Positions 33,296 through 45,287 of a stretch of DNA of 64,000 nucleotides are shown piece after piece (the first letter of the stretch is position 1; the number at the start of each line of letters is the position of its first letter). The notes beneath the pieces were generated by a model. The model was not told the origin of the DNA. It did not search any database and worked only from the letters and a program-made list of their open reading frames with translations. The translations under genes and the position numbers were made by a program. The DNA is from Diplosphaera chodatii (Eukaryota > Chlorophyta > Trebouxiophyceae > Prasiolales > Stichococcaceae). Location of the stretch: NCBI GenBank assembly GCA_032358165.1, contig JAALGY010000038.1, positions 124,001 through 188,000 on the forward strand. Reading direction: 5' to 3'.

Positions 33296-34598
33296 CTGCA
33301 CCAGCATGCTGCATGAGGGCCTAGCTGCTGCCCAAGAGCAGCTGAGTGTGCCCGCTTGTGCCCGTGTATCTCAGCACCTCGAGCATGTCGTTGCCATCTG
33401 CCGCCGGCTCATTTCCGGCCCAGGAGCGAGGCACCTCCACACCGGTGCTGGCGGCCTCGCTGCTCTGCTGCGCGGCTGCGTGCGAGCAGACGGCTCTGGG
33501 GTGCCTGTCGCACCGACGGCTGCGACCATGCAGCCTGTCGCTGGGCCTGTCAAGGCGTGGCTGCGATGCCGCCAGCTGGCTGAAGTGCCGCTGCACATGT
33601 GGGCGCGGTGTGGTGCTGGTGGATGCGCTTGCGCATGCAGGTGTGATGAAGGATGGCATCCTATATCACAGCTTGTGTGCAGTGGCGCATTTACTTGCTA
33701 CATCGGCAATAATATGTATTGGCAGCGCACAGCATGTGCTGTCTACGGATCGAACGGCCAGCGCCCGATGCTCTATGGAACACATCCCAGGTATGCTCAG
33801 TGAGACTTTTGCTTGCTCCCTGGAAATGCACACGAAGTCCGGTTGGCGGGGCAGGGCAACACAATGCGCAACTTCGCAGGGACCCGGTGTCATTTGTCAT
33901 CACCCTTCTCCGCCCGGGGGACTGCCAGTCAGGAATGTTCGAGAACCCTGTCGGAGAGGAGAGCCGTCACAGGCCCAGCTTGGCCGACAGTTCAGACCAC
34001 AGCACCTAGGATAACGCTGCTGCGATACCGCGTAACTTGCAAGATCATCTGAGTGGTTAGCAGCAGGTCGGTCAAGCAGATCCAGCAGTGTCAGCGGCTG
34101 CTGGCGACATGAACGCAACGGGCAGGATGTGAGTGCTTTGCTGTCGACTGCTGCTTCCTCAGCGCTCAGTGCAATCGGCCGCTGCTTGTGGTGCACGGTG
34201 CTGCATGAAATGATCTGATCGCATGTGGCAATCCTGAGAGCCGCTTGATGCGACGTGTTGATCTTAGCAACCAAGGCATGGCTGCAAGGGTTCCATCTGG
34301 CAGCCTGCAAGAGGGCCGGGCGGTGACATGTAGCAACAGTAGTGCTCGTTGCTACATACAGCAGAAACAGCCGCGAGTGTGTGGCGTCGTATCGTAGCCA
34401 ATGCCAGCATGCTGCCGATGCGCAGCCGTCACATGCCCGGTTCTGCACCAGTCCAGTGCCTGAGCGTGGCGCAAAATCCCGCTGCTGACAGCGTCGAAAG
34501 CTGGCAAGCGGGACAAAATGTCATAGGTCACCTGCACACACGCCTCACTGATCGTTCTTGTCGTGCGCAGGGCGCCTGCCGGCTCATCTCAGAGCATC
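33296..34598. promoter_or_regulatory. Divergent upstream region, GNAT / CPN60 beta
   Basis: 1.3 kb that should contain the missing 5' exon(s) of the GNAT gene and the CPN60 beta promoter. A frame at 33321-33600 (minus) with Ser/Ala/Arg-rich content could be a GNAT transit-peptide exon but cannot be joined with confidence. A three-unit heat-shock element lies at 33932-33946. Confidence 0.4.
33932..33946. promoter_or_regulatory. Candidate heat-shock element (three perfect nGAAn units)
   Basis: The sequence GGAATGTTCGAGAAC is three contiguous alternating nGAAn/nTTCn/nGAAn units, the full binding site of a trimeric HSF. It lies about 650 bases upstream of the CPN60 beta ATG. Chaperonin genes are classic HSF targets, so the placement makes sense; the distance is long for an algal promoter unless the 5' UTR carries an intron. 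Confidence 0.5.
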
Positions 34599-37500
34599 AT
34601 GGTGCAGGGCGCAGCGGCGCTTCGCCCGCGGTTCGCGCCGCTGCAGCACCGGCACAGCATCGCAGCACAGCCCTGCAGGTGGACGTCTGCTCCACCTGCA
34701 CCATACACAACGTCTGCAGGATCCGAATTGGCACCGGCATTGTTGCATGCGCAGGTCGTGATCAAGGCCGACCGCAAGCTGGTCAACACCTGTGTGCTGT
34801 GAAAGGAGATCCGCCTTTCCTGCCTTTCAGAAGGGGCGCGGTGCGCACCTTCGCTGCGAAGGAGCTGCACTTCAACCGCAGCGGCGAGACGCTGAAGCGG
34901 ATGCAGGCGGGCGTCGACAAGCTGGCCTCTGTGGTCGGCGTCACGCTGGGCCCCAAGGTGCGGGTCCAGCGCCGCATGCAGGCAGGGGCGCACGCGGGGT
35001 CAGGGCTTGTACACAGCCGTGAGCGCATGCAGGGAGTGCTCTCAGCGGCGAAAGCTGGGCAGCAGCATGTGGGGGAGAGGGAAGATACGGGCTCGGCCTG
35101 GGATCAGCAATGGCACCAAGCGTCTGTGAGCTTCTGAAACCCGGGTGTCCTGGCGTCCGCTGCAGGGCCGCAACGTGGTGCTGGAGCAGAAGTACGGCAG
35201 CCCCAAGATCGTGAACGACGGCGTCACGGTCGCGCGGGAGGTGGAGCTTGAGGATCCGGTGGAGAACATCGGCGCCAAGCTCGTGCGCCAGGTGGGGTGC
35301 TGTGCAGACGCCATGCAGCATGGTCCACATGTTTGTAGAAGGCTTGCAGGTGGTCGTTAGCCTGCAGCTTATCTCATGGAGCAGCAAGCTGCACAGTGCG
35401 GCACCCAGGCTCGACGAACCTTGCGCCAGGAATGCTGACATGATGCCAAGTGGAGGTAGCTGCTGCAGTAGGACCTGATTACGAAGCATTGGAAGCGCCA
35501 CTTTTATGGCATAGACACGGCCTGGGTATCCTCGGATACATGGTGGCTGGGCTGCATGTCGTCTGAGGCCTCGCCGGATAGGCGCTGCATCGTCAGCGGC
35601 GGCTCGCCGATGCGGTCCATACGGCATGCAGCCGCTACCTTGTGCTGCACAGCGCTTTCTGCATGCCTGTTGGTCTCAGATGAAACCTGCTGCGTTCGCG
35701 CAGGCGGCAGCCAAGACCAACGACACGGCAGGCGACGGCACCACCACCGCCACCATCCTGTCGGCAGCCATCATCGCAGAGGGCATGAAGATTGTTGCAG
35801 CCGGCGCCAACCCAGTGCAGGTGCGCTGCCAACCGTCAGGAACTGGCTTGCATGCTGTGGAACAGCTGCGTGCGCATGCACTCAGGATGCGCTGCAAGAT
35901 GCATAGTGCCATGAGCGCTGGCGCATAGGCGCCGGCCTGCTTGCTCAGCGAGCGCATAAGCAATGGCGCCGCCTCTTGCACCCCGCAGCTGACGCGCGGC
36001 ATCGAGAAGACGGTGGCCAGGCTGGTGGAGAAGCTGGCGGAGACCAGCACCGAGGTCACCGATGAGGGGCTCGCCGACGTGGCGGCCGTGTCCGCCGGCA
36101 ACAACCGCGTGGTGAGCTGGCGCCCCGCCCTCCCCTCCCGTCTGCGCAGGACTGATCAAGGCTGCCTGGTGCACGTGCGGCGCACGCAGGATGGCACACA
36201 CCCTCGAGGAGCTTTTGCGCTGCATAGGCCCCTACAGACTGGCTGCAATGCGCCGCAGCCCTAGAGGAGCGGGACTGAGCAACAGCAGCTCAGCCCAGCG
36301 CATCGCCAAAGCCCCCGGGGATCCAGGGCGCACATCTGCAACCTCAGATCCGTCGCTCACCCTGCTGCATGGCAACGCCCGCAGATCGGGGAGCTGATCG
36401 CGGGCGCGATGGCCAAGGTGGGCCGCGGCGGCGTGGTGACAATGGAGGAGTCGCGCACGGCGGAGGACCACCTGTACGTGGTGGAGGGCATGCAGTTCGA
36501 CCGCGGCTACATCTCCCCCTACTTCGTGACCGACCCCGAGCGCATGGTGAGCTGCAGCCGTGTGTAGACCACCGGATGCGGCCCCTGCTGCTGCTGTGGT
36601 ACTGAGGGTGCTTGGACGCCCACCCTGAAGACTACAATAGTTATGCTCAGCACGGGATCAGGACATCAGGCGTGACAACTGCAAGCATCCTGCAGTGTGG
36701 CCCGGTCCATACTGTGCAGTCTTCAGCACGCTGCCGCACCACCACCTGCCGCAGGTCGCGGAGTTCGAGAACTGCCGCATCCTGCTGGTGGACAAGAAGA
36801 TCAGCACCGCGCGCGACATGGTGGGCATCCTGGAGTCCGCCATCCGCGGCGGCTTCCCGCTGCTCATCATGGCGGAGGACATCGAGCAGGAGGCGCTCGC
36901 CACGCTGGTCGTCAACAAGCTGCGCGGCACCCTCAAGGTGACCCGGCGCCCCCTGCTGCAGCACCGCCGTCGCGGGCGGGCGCCGCTGGGGAACAGCAGC
37001 CACGCCGGCTGCTGCCTGTGTATGCTGGACGCCCAAACTTGCTGCCTTGCTGCCTGTCACGGCGCCGATACGTGAGCAGGATGCGTTGGGGCCTGTGCAG
37101 CGCCGGTGGGGTGAGCGTCGTGCGTGTCGGCAGCCGTACACGCCAACCTTGGACACGGCGTGCTTCATGCCCCGCGTCCCGCGCTGCGCAGGTGTGCGCG
37201 GTCAAGGCGCCCGGCTTTGGCGAGCGCAAGTCCAGCTACCTGGAGGACATCGCCATCCTGACCGGCGCGCAGGTCATCAAGGAGGAGCTGGGCCTCGCGC
37301 TGGACAAGGTGCCTAACCGTCTCAGAATGGAAGTCTCGAGTTGTCATGCTGCTGGGCCTTCCACTGCCGAGCTGGTGCTCAACAGGGTTGCCTGTTGACC
37401 AGCATGCCAGACCGCCGGGCGATGCAGTCCGAGCGGAGCCCTCTGACACATCTGTGGGGCCCAACCACCAGCGGCTGCCCACTCCTGGCGCAGGTTGGGG

Positions 37501-39605
37501 AGGAGGTGCTGGGCACCGCCGCCAAGGTGGAGGTCAGCAAGGAGGCGACCACCATCGTCGGCGACGGCAGCAGCGAGGCGCGCGGCCTTTCCGCACCGCC
37601 TGCCTCGCCCGGCTCTGGCCTGCACTGCATCGTGGCTGTCCAGCACCCAGCCGACGCCGCGTCTCCCCGGCTGATGTGTGTTGTGCCCCGCGTCGCACAG
37701 GCAGCGGTGCAGGCGCGCGTGAAGCAGATCCGCACGCTGCTGGAGGGCACTGAGCTGGATTACGAGCGGGAAAAGCTGAACGAGCGCATCGCGCGGCTGG
37801 CGGGCGGCGTCGCCATCATCCAGGTGCGTGCACGCCCCCTGCTCGGTCGCTGTTTTGTCCGGCTGTTTCGGCCGGCTGGGCTGGGACTCTGGCCCCTGAC
37901 TGTGCTGGCATCCGGCAATGTCGTGCGCCGTGCCAGGCACGCGGCAGCGCCTCTGCTTGCAGGTGTGCTGAGTGCTTTCGCTGCCTGCTGCCAGGTTGGC
38001 GCCACCACGGAGGTTGAGCTGAAGGAGAAGAAGCTGCGGGTGAGTGCGCCTGGCCTAACACGCAGTCTGTCGCAATCAGCTTTGCAACACGGGCCTGCTC
38101 AACGTCGCCTGATGCATTTGAGTTGCTCTGCATCGCTGGCATGCCATCAACATTTCCTCGTCTCTGCTTCACATGCACGTCTGCATCTCAGCACGGGCAG
38201 GTGGTAGCTGGCTCTATAAGCGTCACACGTGCTTCCTGCATCCCAGGTGGAGGACGCGCTCAACGCGACCAAGGCCGCGGTGGAGGAGGGCATCGTCGTG
38301 GGCGGCGGCTGCGCGCTGCTGCGCCTCAGCCAGCACATCGACGAGATCAAGGTGCGGCGCCCCTTTGCTGCCCCGGCACGGCGGGCAGCCTGGAGCACGT
38401 GTTCGGGTCCGCCGAAATGCGTGCGACGCACCTCGGTGGCCTGACGCCGCCCGGGACGCGTGTAGAGCACCGCCGCCTGACCAGCAGGCTGCTGCTGCTG
38501 CCTCGGTGCATCGCGGCGGCCCGCATGCCTGGCAGCTGCACGCCCCGCCGCCTAAACCCTGGCGCTGAGCCCTGCCCTGGTCTCCAGGCGGGCCTGGAGA
38601 ACGAGGAGCAGCGGGTGGGCGCGGAGATCGTGCGGCGGGCGCTGCCCTACAGCCTGAAGCTCATCGCGCGCAACGCCGGCACCAATGGCTCCGTCGTCGT
38701 GCAAAAGGTGACTGCTGTGGCGTGTGCAGCTCATGACCCCGCCCTGGCTCAGCAGTGCCAGCTCTGGCAGATGCGCCTGGACTGCAAGCCAAACACATGT
38801 CAGGCAGGGCTCCTTGGACAGAGTGGACAGTCGTTGGCATACCCTTCCAAATGTTGGCATCTCGGCTCGTCACCTGCTGGACTACTTGCCCTACCCAGTT
38901 GGGCACTGGCAACAGTCGTACCGAAGATGCGCTGACGTCAACACCAGTAGTGCCTCACTGCTGCGAGTGCGTGCGCCCCAGGTGGTGGAGAGCAGCGACA
39001 CGAAGGTGGGCTTCAACGCGGCCACCGGCGCGTACGAGGACATGTTTGCAGCCGGCATCATCGACCCCGCCAAGGTGAGCGGCCGGCCCGCCAGGCCTCT
39101 GCGTGTTGAGGCTGGGCCGTGACTTGCGTCGCTGCACATGCCCTTGTTCTGTCCCACCCGTGCGGAGGGCATGCAAGTGAAGCGATGGCAGGTTCCAGCG
39201 GTCTGGGCGACCTGGCTGTCTGGGGTCCGAGACGGCAGCAGCCTGCTGACCAGAGGGCAGCCGTGCGTTGTGCGCAGGTGGTCCGGTGTGCGCTCGAGAA
39301 CGCCGCCAGCGTGGCCAGGACCTTCCTGATGTCGGATGTGGTGAGGCCCCGACTTTGTGCCTGACGCCAGGCCTGCCTGCTGCTGCTTGATTGCTTCATG
39401 CTGCATGCTTGTTTCTTGGTCTGTGTACAGTTCTGCCACCCTTCTCTGCACGACGGCCAAACCGTCGTTCGAAGCTGTGCACGGACAAACGATGGACAGC
39501 TATTTGAAGACATGTCCTCTGGTTTTCCTGCAGGTGGTGACAGACATCCCAGAGCCAGAGCCTGTTGGCGCTCCCGCAGGCGCAGACGCCATGGGCGGAT
39601 ACTAG
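34599..39605 (+). CDS. CPN60B: Chloroplast chaperonin 60 subunit beta
   Basis: 16 exons join in phase to 579 aa: 34599-34678, 34831-34957, 35166-35291, 35704-35820, 35989-36111, 36385-36546, 36755-36937, 37192-37308, 37494-37577, 37701-37823, 37995-38039, 38247-38351, 38588-38707, 38982-39074, 39278-39340, 39534-39605. A transit peptide of about 36 residues precedes [20 protein letters not shown]. Group I chaperonin hallmarks are intact: [25 protein letters not shown] with the ATPase Asp at about residue 122, [26 protein letters not shown], and [15 protein letters not shown] (second catalytic Asp). The plastid type is shown by these plant-like blocks ([20 protein letters not shown]); the short C-terminus ending GGY and lack of a GGM-rich tail fit the beta rather than the mitochondrial subunit. 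It folds plastid proteins such as Rubisco large subunit with CPN60 alpha and CPN20/CPN10. Intron 9 appears to start with GC. Confidence 0.95.
38551..38560 (+). repeat. Telomere-type decamer in a CPN60 intron
   Basis: CCTAAACCCT in sense orientation, 27 bases before the acceptor of exon 13. One heptamer plus three bases; weak alone, noted because of the same arrangement elsewhere. Confidence 0.4.
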
Positions 39606-40517
39606 GCAGCATGCACAAACGGTTAATCACACCACCCGGAAAGACCTTTGGGCGCCTCGGTATGTCGTTGGACGAGTCAGTGGGAGTGACCAGGCGCACG
39701 GCGCCTGCTGCCGTCAGCTGGGCCCGCCCCCGGCCGTTTCATGCCACCGCCAGCAGCCTGCGGCCCTGATCCCGCAGCCCTGCACCGCCAGCAGCTGCGG
39801 AGCTTCTGCTCGCTCCGCAGTCAGCTGTGGGCTACCTGCTTGCTGCTTGCCGGAGGTTTGGCGCATGCTGCTGCATCAGGGAATTGCGAATCAATATCGC
39901 TGCAACATACAGGCGTACCATTTGGAGCATCGATGTCATCGACAAACTCATAGTATGTATTGTAACAGTGCTCCGGGACACACGCTGCACAGCACGACGG
40001 GCATCGGCTTCAGGTGGCAACTAAACACCGAGAATGCACGACCCCAGAGCAGTACCAGCTGCTGCATGCATGGTTGATACAGGGCAGGCTATTCGGCTGG
40101 TGATGTGGCCTCGCACGGCTGCATCGATGCCAATGCCTGGTTGCATATGCTTGTGTGCATACCCACACCGATGTATACGGCGTAGTGATCAGCCACAGCT
40201 CCTGTGCGTGTCTGCGCATCCTCGATACAGCAAGATCCCTGTCCAGAAGCTGTCACCAACAGCAGAGGTGCGGCGTTGGCACACCCATCATGAGCGCTGG
40301 AAGCGTTCTGTCTGGTCAGACGTCGGCATGCAGGACTCAGCAGCAGCGACCGTTTGTCGCGATCCGCAGCAAACCGCGGCATGCGAGACATAGCATGCTG
40401 AAGGTGCGGCATGCATTGCATGCAGGTTGACTCACCAATATCCAGGTAAGTGAGTGTCGCACAGCAATTCGCACTACTGTGCCATTGCCTCGGGTTCTCA
40501 GCGGCAGCCAATGTGGC
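39606..40517. other. Spacer between CPN60 beta and aldo/keto reductase
   Basis: About 910 bases holding the CPN60 3' UTR and the promoter of the next gene, both plus strand. A TGTAA lies at 39961-39965. The right part could hide a non-coding first exon of the reductase. No other element seen. Confidence 0.4.
39961..39965 (+). terminator. Putative TGTAA poly(A) signal of CPN60 beta
   Basis: TGTAA 356 bases past the stop codon, in an AT-richer part of the spacer. Plausible green-algal poly(A) element. Confidence 0.4.
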
Positions 40518-43270
40518 ATGCAGGCGGCTAGGTGTGCCGCTGAGCAGCCACCACCGCAGCAGGCGCAGCGCTCGCGGCGGGACGCCCTGGCGATGGGCGC
40601 TGCAGCCGGCATCCTGCTGCCGGGCATGCTGCGCCCAGGCGACGCCGCAGCTGCTGCGCCGTACGGCGACCAGCCGACAGCGCAGCCGCTGTGCCGCGCG
40701 TCGGCCTTCGACGCACACAGCGGGGCGGCGGCGATGAGAAACCCTGTGGCAGAGTTGGCAGAGGGCGGCGTCGCGGCGCGCACCAACGACCGCGTCGAGC
40801 TGGGCAAGTCAGGTGGGCATCGCACATCGCACATCAGGGACTCGTGAGCATGCTGAGGTGGGCAGCAGGCATCAACATGCCGCCATGCTCGCGGCTAGCA
40901 CAGCCAGACGGAGGACAAATTGCAGCGATGTGCTGATCATGTCGTGAGGCACTCCGATGACGGTGAGAGGTTGATCACACCTACAATCTCAGTGATGGCG
41001 GGCATTCCCACTTCTCGGGGTGGGTGTCTGGCGTCATGCAGTCTGCCCAGCCGTCAACCGTCTGGGCATAAACCCTAAACCCTGTGCGCCGCAGGTCTGG
41101 AGGTGTCACCCATCGGCGTCGGCGCCTGGTCGTGGGGAGACCGCTCAGGTAAGCCACAAGCTCTGATCAGCCTGCATTGCCCACCATTTTCTGGGCCAAC
41201 CTGTTCGGAGGCTTATGACGCTGTATCGCCCTCGTCTGAAAGACCTGCATTCATGCGCCAGATTGACATGCGCTGCATGCCGCGCAGGGTACTGGGGCAA
41301 CGACCTGTCGTCGGACGCCAAGCGCGCAGAGAACCTGGAGGCGTACAAGGCGCTGGTGGAGAATGGCGTCAGCCTGATTGACACTGCCGAGGTGGGTTTT
41401 GTGGACGCTTGTGTACATGCTCGATGCATATGCATCACAACGACGCCACAAACTCCTGGTCACCTGCGCGTGTGCAAAGCAGCAGCCAGTTGCCAGGTGT
41501 CGTTTTTGGAGTCCAGACACAGCTTTGCCGCTCCATGTGCAGGTCTACGGGTTTGGGTTCTCAGAGGAGTTCATCGGCGGCTTCATGCGGGAGACGGGCA
41601 CCTCGCCAGCGATCGCCACGAAGTTCGCGCCGCTGCCCTGGCGCTTCAGCTCAAACTCTGTGGTTGACGCCTGCAAGTGAGCGGCTGCTGCGTGGCAGAA
41701 GCCTACAGTCGGACGCAGCGGCTCTTGGTCCTGCGCTGACGCCTCTGTAGCATCTATAGCTACACACATGCTGCCTGAACACTGATGGCAACATGTTTGG
41801 TGGGGTGGTCGGCAGGCCATGCTGGTTCGTATCCAAAACTACGAGCTGTATGCAGACTGTGATGGGTGTGGTTCACTGCAGGGCCAGTCTGGGGCGACTG
41901 GGCGTCGACAAGCTGGGGCTGTACCAGATACACTGGCCGGCCTTCGGCACCAACTGGTTCCGCAACGACGCCTTCATCAAGGTGGGAAGGCCTCCTGCTG
42001 CGTTCGCTCCAACGCAGCCGTGGCATGCTATTCGTCACTGTCACACGCAACAGCCTAGTGCTGCAATGGAAGGGGACTGCATCTCAGTGGACGACGGCTG
42101 GCATGCAGCAGCTGCTGAAACATAAGAACGTTCTCTGCTGCAAAGCGACGTTTTGTCTCAGCAGCATGCAACGCTGCGCAGGGGCTGGCAGACTGCCACA
42201 ACCAGGGGCTCACGCAGGCGGTGGGCGTGTCCAACTTCTCGGAGGACCGCGTGCGCACCGCTTCCCGCATCCTGCAGGTGCTTCCTCTCCTGCTGTAAGA
42301 CCGTGCATTGCGGTGCGTGCGGCCCTCGCGCCACCGGCAGGCCCAGCTGCCGCCTGGGCACAGCAGTTTCACTGTGCACAGTTGCAACACTCACCGCAGT
42401 GCACAAAACATACGCAAAGCGGTCATCTGAAATGGGGCTGACTCCCTAGACACAGACTCCCTAGACACATCGAAAGGAAGATTGGGCAAGGCTCAGGAAG
42501 CCCTGTGCTGCAGGACAACGGCGTGCCGCTGGCCAGCAACCAGGTGCAGTACAGCCTGCTGTACCGCGTGCCGGAGCGCAACGGTGTCGCGGCCGCGGTG
42601 AAGGACGCCGGCGCCACGCTCATCGCCTACAGCCCGCTGTGCCAGGGCCTGCTGACATGTGGGATCACGGCCAAACCTCGAGGCACCGGTCCGCCACTGC
42701 ACACTGTGTTTGGCGCCTGGGTCAAGCCCGGGTGGAGATGCACAGGCGGTTGGGTCGGCTGGTGCACTGCCCGTGGACAGCAGCTCAGGCTCAGCGTGGG
42801 CGCTTGCGCCGGCGCACTGGACACACCAGCCGCCATCGCAGCTCACCGTCAACAGCATCACACTGGCGCCTGCCACTTGTGAGCCTTCCACATGCAGCAC
42901 TGGAAGGGCTGTGGAGGGTGCCACTTCACCAAGTTCCGGTGCATGTGCAGGCAAGTACACGAAGGACAACCTGCCGGGCGGCGCCCGCGCCCTGGTCATC
43001 AACGAGGAGCGCGTCACCGCGGTGCAGCCGCTGCTGGGCCTCATGCGCGACATCGGCGGCGCCCACGGCGGCAAGACGCCCGGCCAGGTGGCCATCAACT
43101 GGACGATTTGCAAGGGGGCGCTGCCGATCCCGGGCGCCAAGAACGCGCGCCAGGCGAAGGAGGCGGCAGGCGGCTTTGGCTGGCGCATGAGTGATGATGA
43201 GGTGGCGGCTCTGGATGCGGCGAGCTCCAAGGTGCCGGAGACGACAGGGGCGCCATTTGAGAAGTGGTGA
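40518..43270 (+). CDS. Plastid aldo/keto reductase with Tat-like lumen presequence
   Basis: Eight exons join in phase to 415 aa: 40518-40812, 41095-41148, 41288-41391, 41543-41676, 41882-41981, 42182-42277, 42514-42658, 42951-43270. The catalytic tetrad is complete: Asp148, Tyr153 (SLIDTAEVYG), Lys178 (IATKFAP) and His213 (YQIHWPA). VGVSNFSEDRV, NQVQYSLLYR and PIPGAKNARQAKEAAG (NADP(H) binding) are in the usual places. The closest plant type is the chloroplast oxidoreductase At1g06690, found in plastoglobules/thylakoids. The N-terminus has a twin arginine followed by a hydrophobic stretch (RRDALAMGAAAGILLPGML, then an Ala run), like lumenal Tat signals, although the chosen ATG leaves only about 20 residues for a stroma-targeting part; an upstream exon is possible. 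It reduces carbonyls with NAD(P)H; the physiological substrate is unknown. Confidence 0.88.
41069..41083 (+). repeat. Two telomere-type repeats just before a 3' splice site
   Basis: TAAACCCTAAACCCT (two TTTAGGG units in C-strand sense) ends 11 bases before the acceptor of exon 2 of the aldo/keto reductase. It supplies CTAAA, a usable branch-point-like motif, and a pyrimidine-rich run. Confidence 0.85.
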
Positions 43271-43681
43271 ACAGATTGCTGTCCAGCTGGCGCTTTTTTC
43301 ATGCCGGCAGGCTGATGACTGCTGCTGTACATTCGAAGTCTTGGCAGGAGTGTTGCGCTCAATTTTGCTTTGAATTGCTGACAGGTTGATTATGGTTGCA
43401 TCAATCGTGTGGTCATTCACGCAGCAGACAAGCGTAAGAGCCGCGTTGCTTCACCAAGGGTAGTCGATGAAGACAGCACACAACATACTTCCCCTCCCTC
43501 CTTGCTGCTTCCTTTTCTTGGGAACTATCGTGTATGTGACTTCATGTAAGCGGACTCTAGGCGAGAGGATCTGGAACCCCGTCACACGGGTAGGAGACGT
43601 CTTGGCCTCGCCTCGGCCACATTCTGCTCGTTTGCAACCACGCATCCTCTCATTGCGCCGACCTTGTGTCCAGCATCCAGC
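43271..43681. promoter_or_regulatory. Promoter region of cytochrome c6 gene
   Basis: 411 bases between the reductase stop and the cytochrome c6 ATG. It contains a TGTAA at 43545-43549 that may end the reductase transcript, leaving little room for the c6 promoter. In Chlamydomonas the orthologous gene is switched on by copper deficiency through GTAC-core elements; only a single GTAC is present (43326), so I do not claim copper control. Confidence 0.4.
43545..43549 (+). terminator. Putative TGTAA poly(A) signal of the aldo/keto reductase
   Basis: TGTAA 275 bases past the stop codon and 133 bases before the next ATG. Confidence 0.4.
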
Positions 43682-45287
43682 ATGGCTGTCGCGCTGTCGC
43701 CGCTTGCGTCCCTGCGCCCTTCCTGCCGCTCGGCACGTCGCCCACCCGGCCTTATCCGCCCGCGCATCGTGCTCGTCAAGGCCGCGGCGCAGGTACGCCG
43801 CTTACATATTGCCCAATGGCATCTCAGGTACGCCTAGGCTGCCTGATCCTGCACAACTGCTGGGTTGCCCGTGAAACCGTGGGAGCTTTTGTGGCACAAA
43901 AATCACGCAAGCATCGACGCTTTGAACCAGTGCGCGTCGGGTGTACTGCCAGCTCCAGGCCACTGCAGTTGTGATCTGCCACTTCTAGGAGCCGCAGCCC
44001 AACAAGGCGGCGTTCATCGGAGCGCTGGCCGCTGCGGCGGTTCTGCTGCCCTGCTGCCGTCAAGGTGCCGCCGTCGCCGCCGAGTTCCCCGCCGCCCAGC
44101 TCAACAGCGGCGAGGGCGTATTCACGAACAACTGCGGTGCGTTCCAGGCTCCCGGCCGCGTTCCATGTGCACAAATTGGTGCAAATGTCGTAGTTTCCCA
44201 CGTGCGTGGGTTCATGTCACCGGTCACGTTGCCTGGCACCCGGCAGTCGTCCCCTTAGTAGTTTGCTTTCGCATATTCAGACGAGCATAGCGTGATCGGT
44301 AACATAGGCGACATTTGCAATACCGGCTTGCCATGCACACCACTGCGCACCATATATATGCGTAGGCATATCGTACATGCGCGCCCGAGCCTGGTAGTTG
44401 TCCTCATCACAGCCACGCAGCAGCTTTCATGCATGTGGCTCTTAGTAGTCACAGAGACTACTCTCGCTCGAACCTAAGACCAGTGACGGGCCACCCAGCC
44501 GCAGCTCGCTGCTGCCGCGCAGGCGTATCCGCAAAGGCTGCGGCGAAGCTGCAGAAACCCGGCGTGATCCGCTTCGCGGCCCCCTCGCGCCCGCCCGCGC
44601 TGACCGCCTGACGCCTGCTGCGTGTGGCTGCAGCCACGTGCCACACCGGCGGCCGGAACGTCATCGAGAGCGAGAAGACGCTGGAGCGCGACGCGCTGGT
44701 GGAGTACCTGGACGGCGGCTTTTCCACCGCCAGCATCGAGCGCCAGGTACTTCGTTCACATGATTCTCCGTCTGCTACTGTATAGCACCTGTCCTCACAT
44801 ACTTCACAGGCACTTGTGGTCGATGTTGCGGCTCTGCTGCTGCCCTGTGTCGCACGGCCGTGTCTTTCCATTCAGGGCCAGCATTGATCGCAGGCTGTTC
44901 TCGCCTGCATATATAATGCATGCGCCCCTGCTTGTATGTGCGCCTACCTACCCGCGATGGCGTTTCGGCGCCGCCTGCGGTTCTCAGTAGTCTGCATTGC
45001 TGCGCAGAGCCACTGTGCTCTGTTCACGCGCACGCAAGCTGTGCAGCAGGCGCAGTGTCGCTGCCAGCTGCTGAGCGTGCGAGCACTGCAGAGATCGAGG
45101 GGCACATGCTTGTACCCTCGAGCTCGTCTCAGCTGCTCTGAGTGCAGCTGCCTGACAACCCGTGGCATGCGCGCAGGTCAAGAACGGCAAGGGCAGCATG
45201 CCCGCGTGGGCCGACTCGCTGAGCCCCAGCGACATCCAGGACGTGGCGGCCTACGTGTACAACCAGGCCGCCAACGACCTGTGGTGA
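43682..45287 (+). CDS. petJ: Cytochrome c6, thylakoid lumen
   Basis: Four exons join in phase to 160 aa: 43682-43792, 43989-44136, 44634-44746, 45177-45287. The presequence is bipartite: an Arg/Ser/Pro-rich stromal part, then a hydrophobic lumen signal ([15 protein letters not shown]) ending in an AxA-type site (GAAVAA) before [14 protein letters not shown]. The mature protein of about 92 residues carries the haem c motif CATCH (Cys86, Cys89, axial His90; split across intron 2) and the axial Met132 in KGSMPAW; it ends [18 protein letters not shown], typical for algal c6. It carries electrons from the cytochrome b6f complex to photosystem I, replacing plastocyanin. The haem motif being divided by an intron is only a gene-structure curiosity. 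Length and all key residues match functional c6. Confidence 0.95.

Noticed and set aside
43326..43329. GTAC core of a copper-response element upstream of cytochrome c6
   Set aside because: One four-base match in about 400 bases is expected by chance; copper control is not supported by the sequence.
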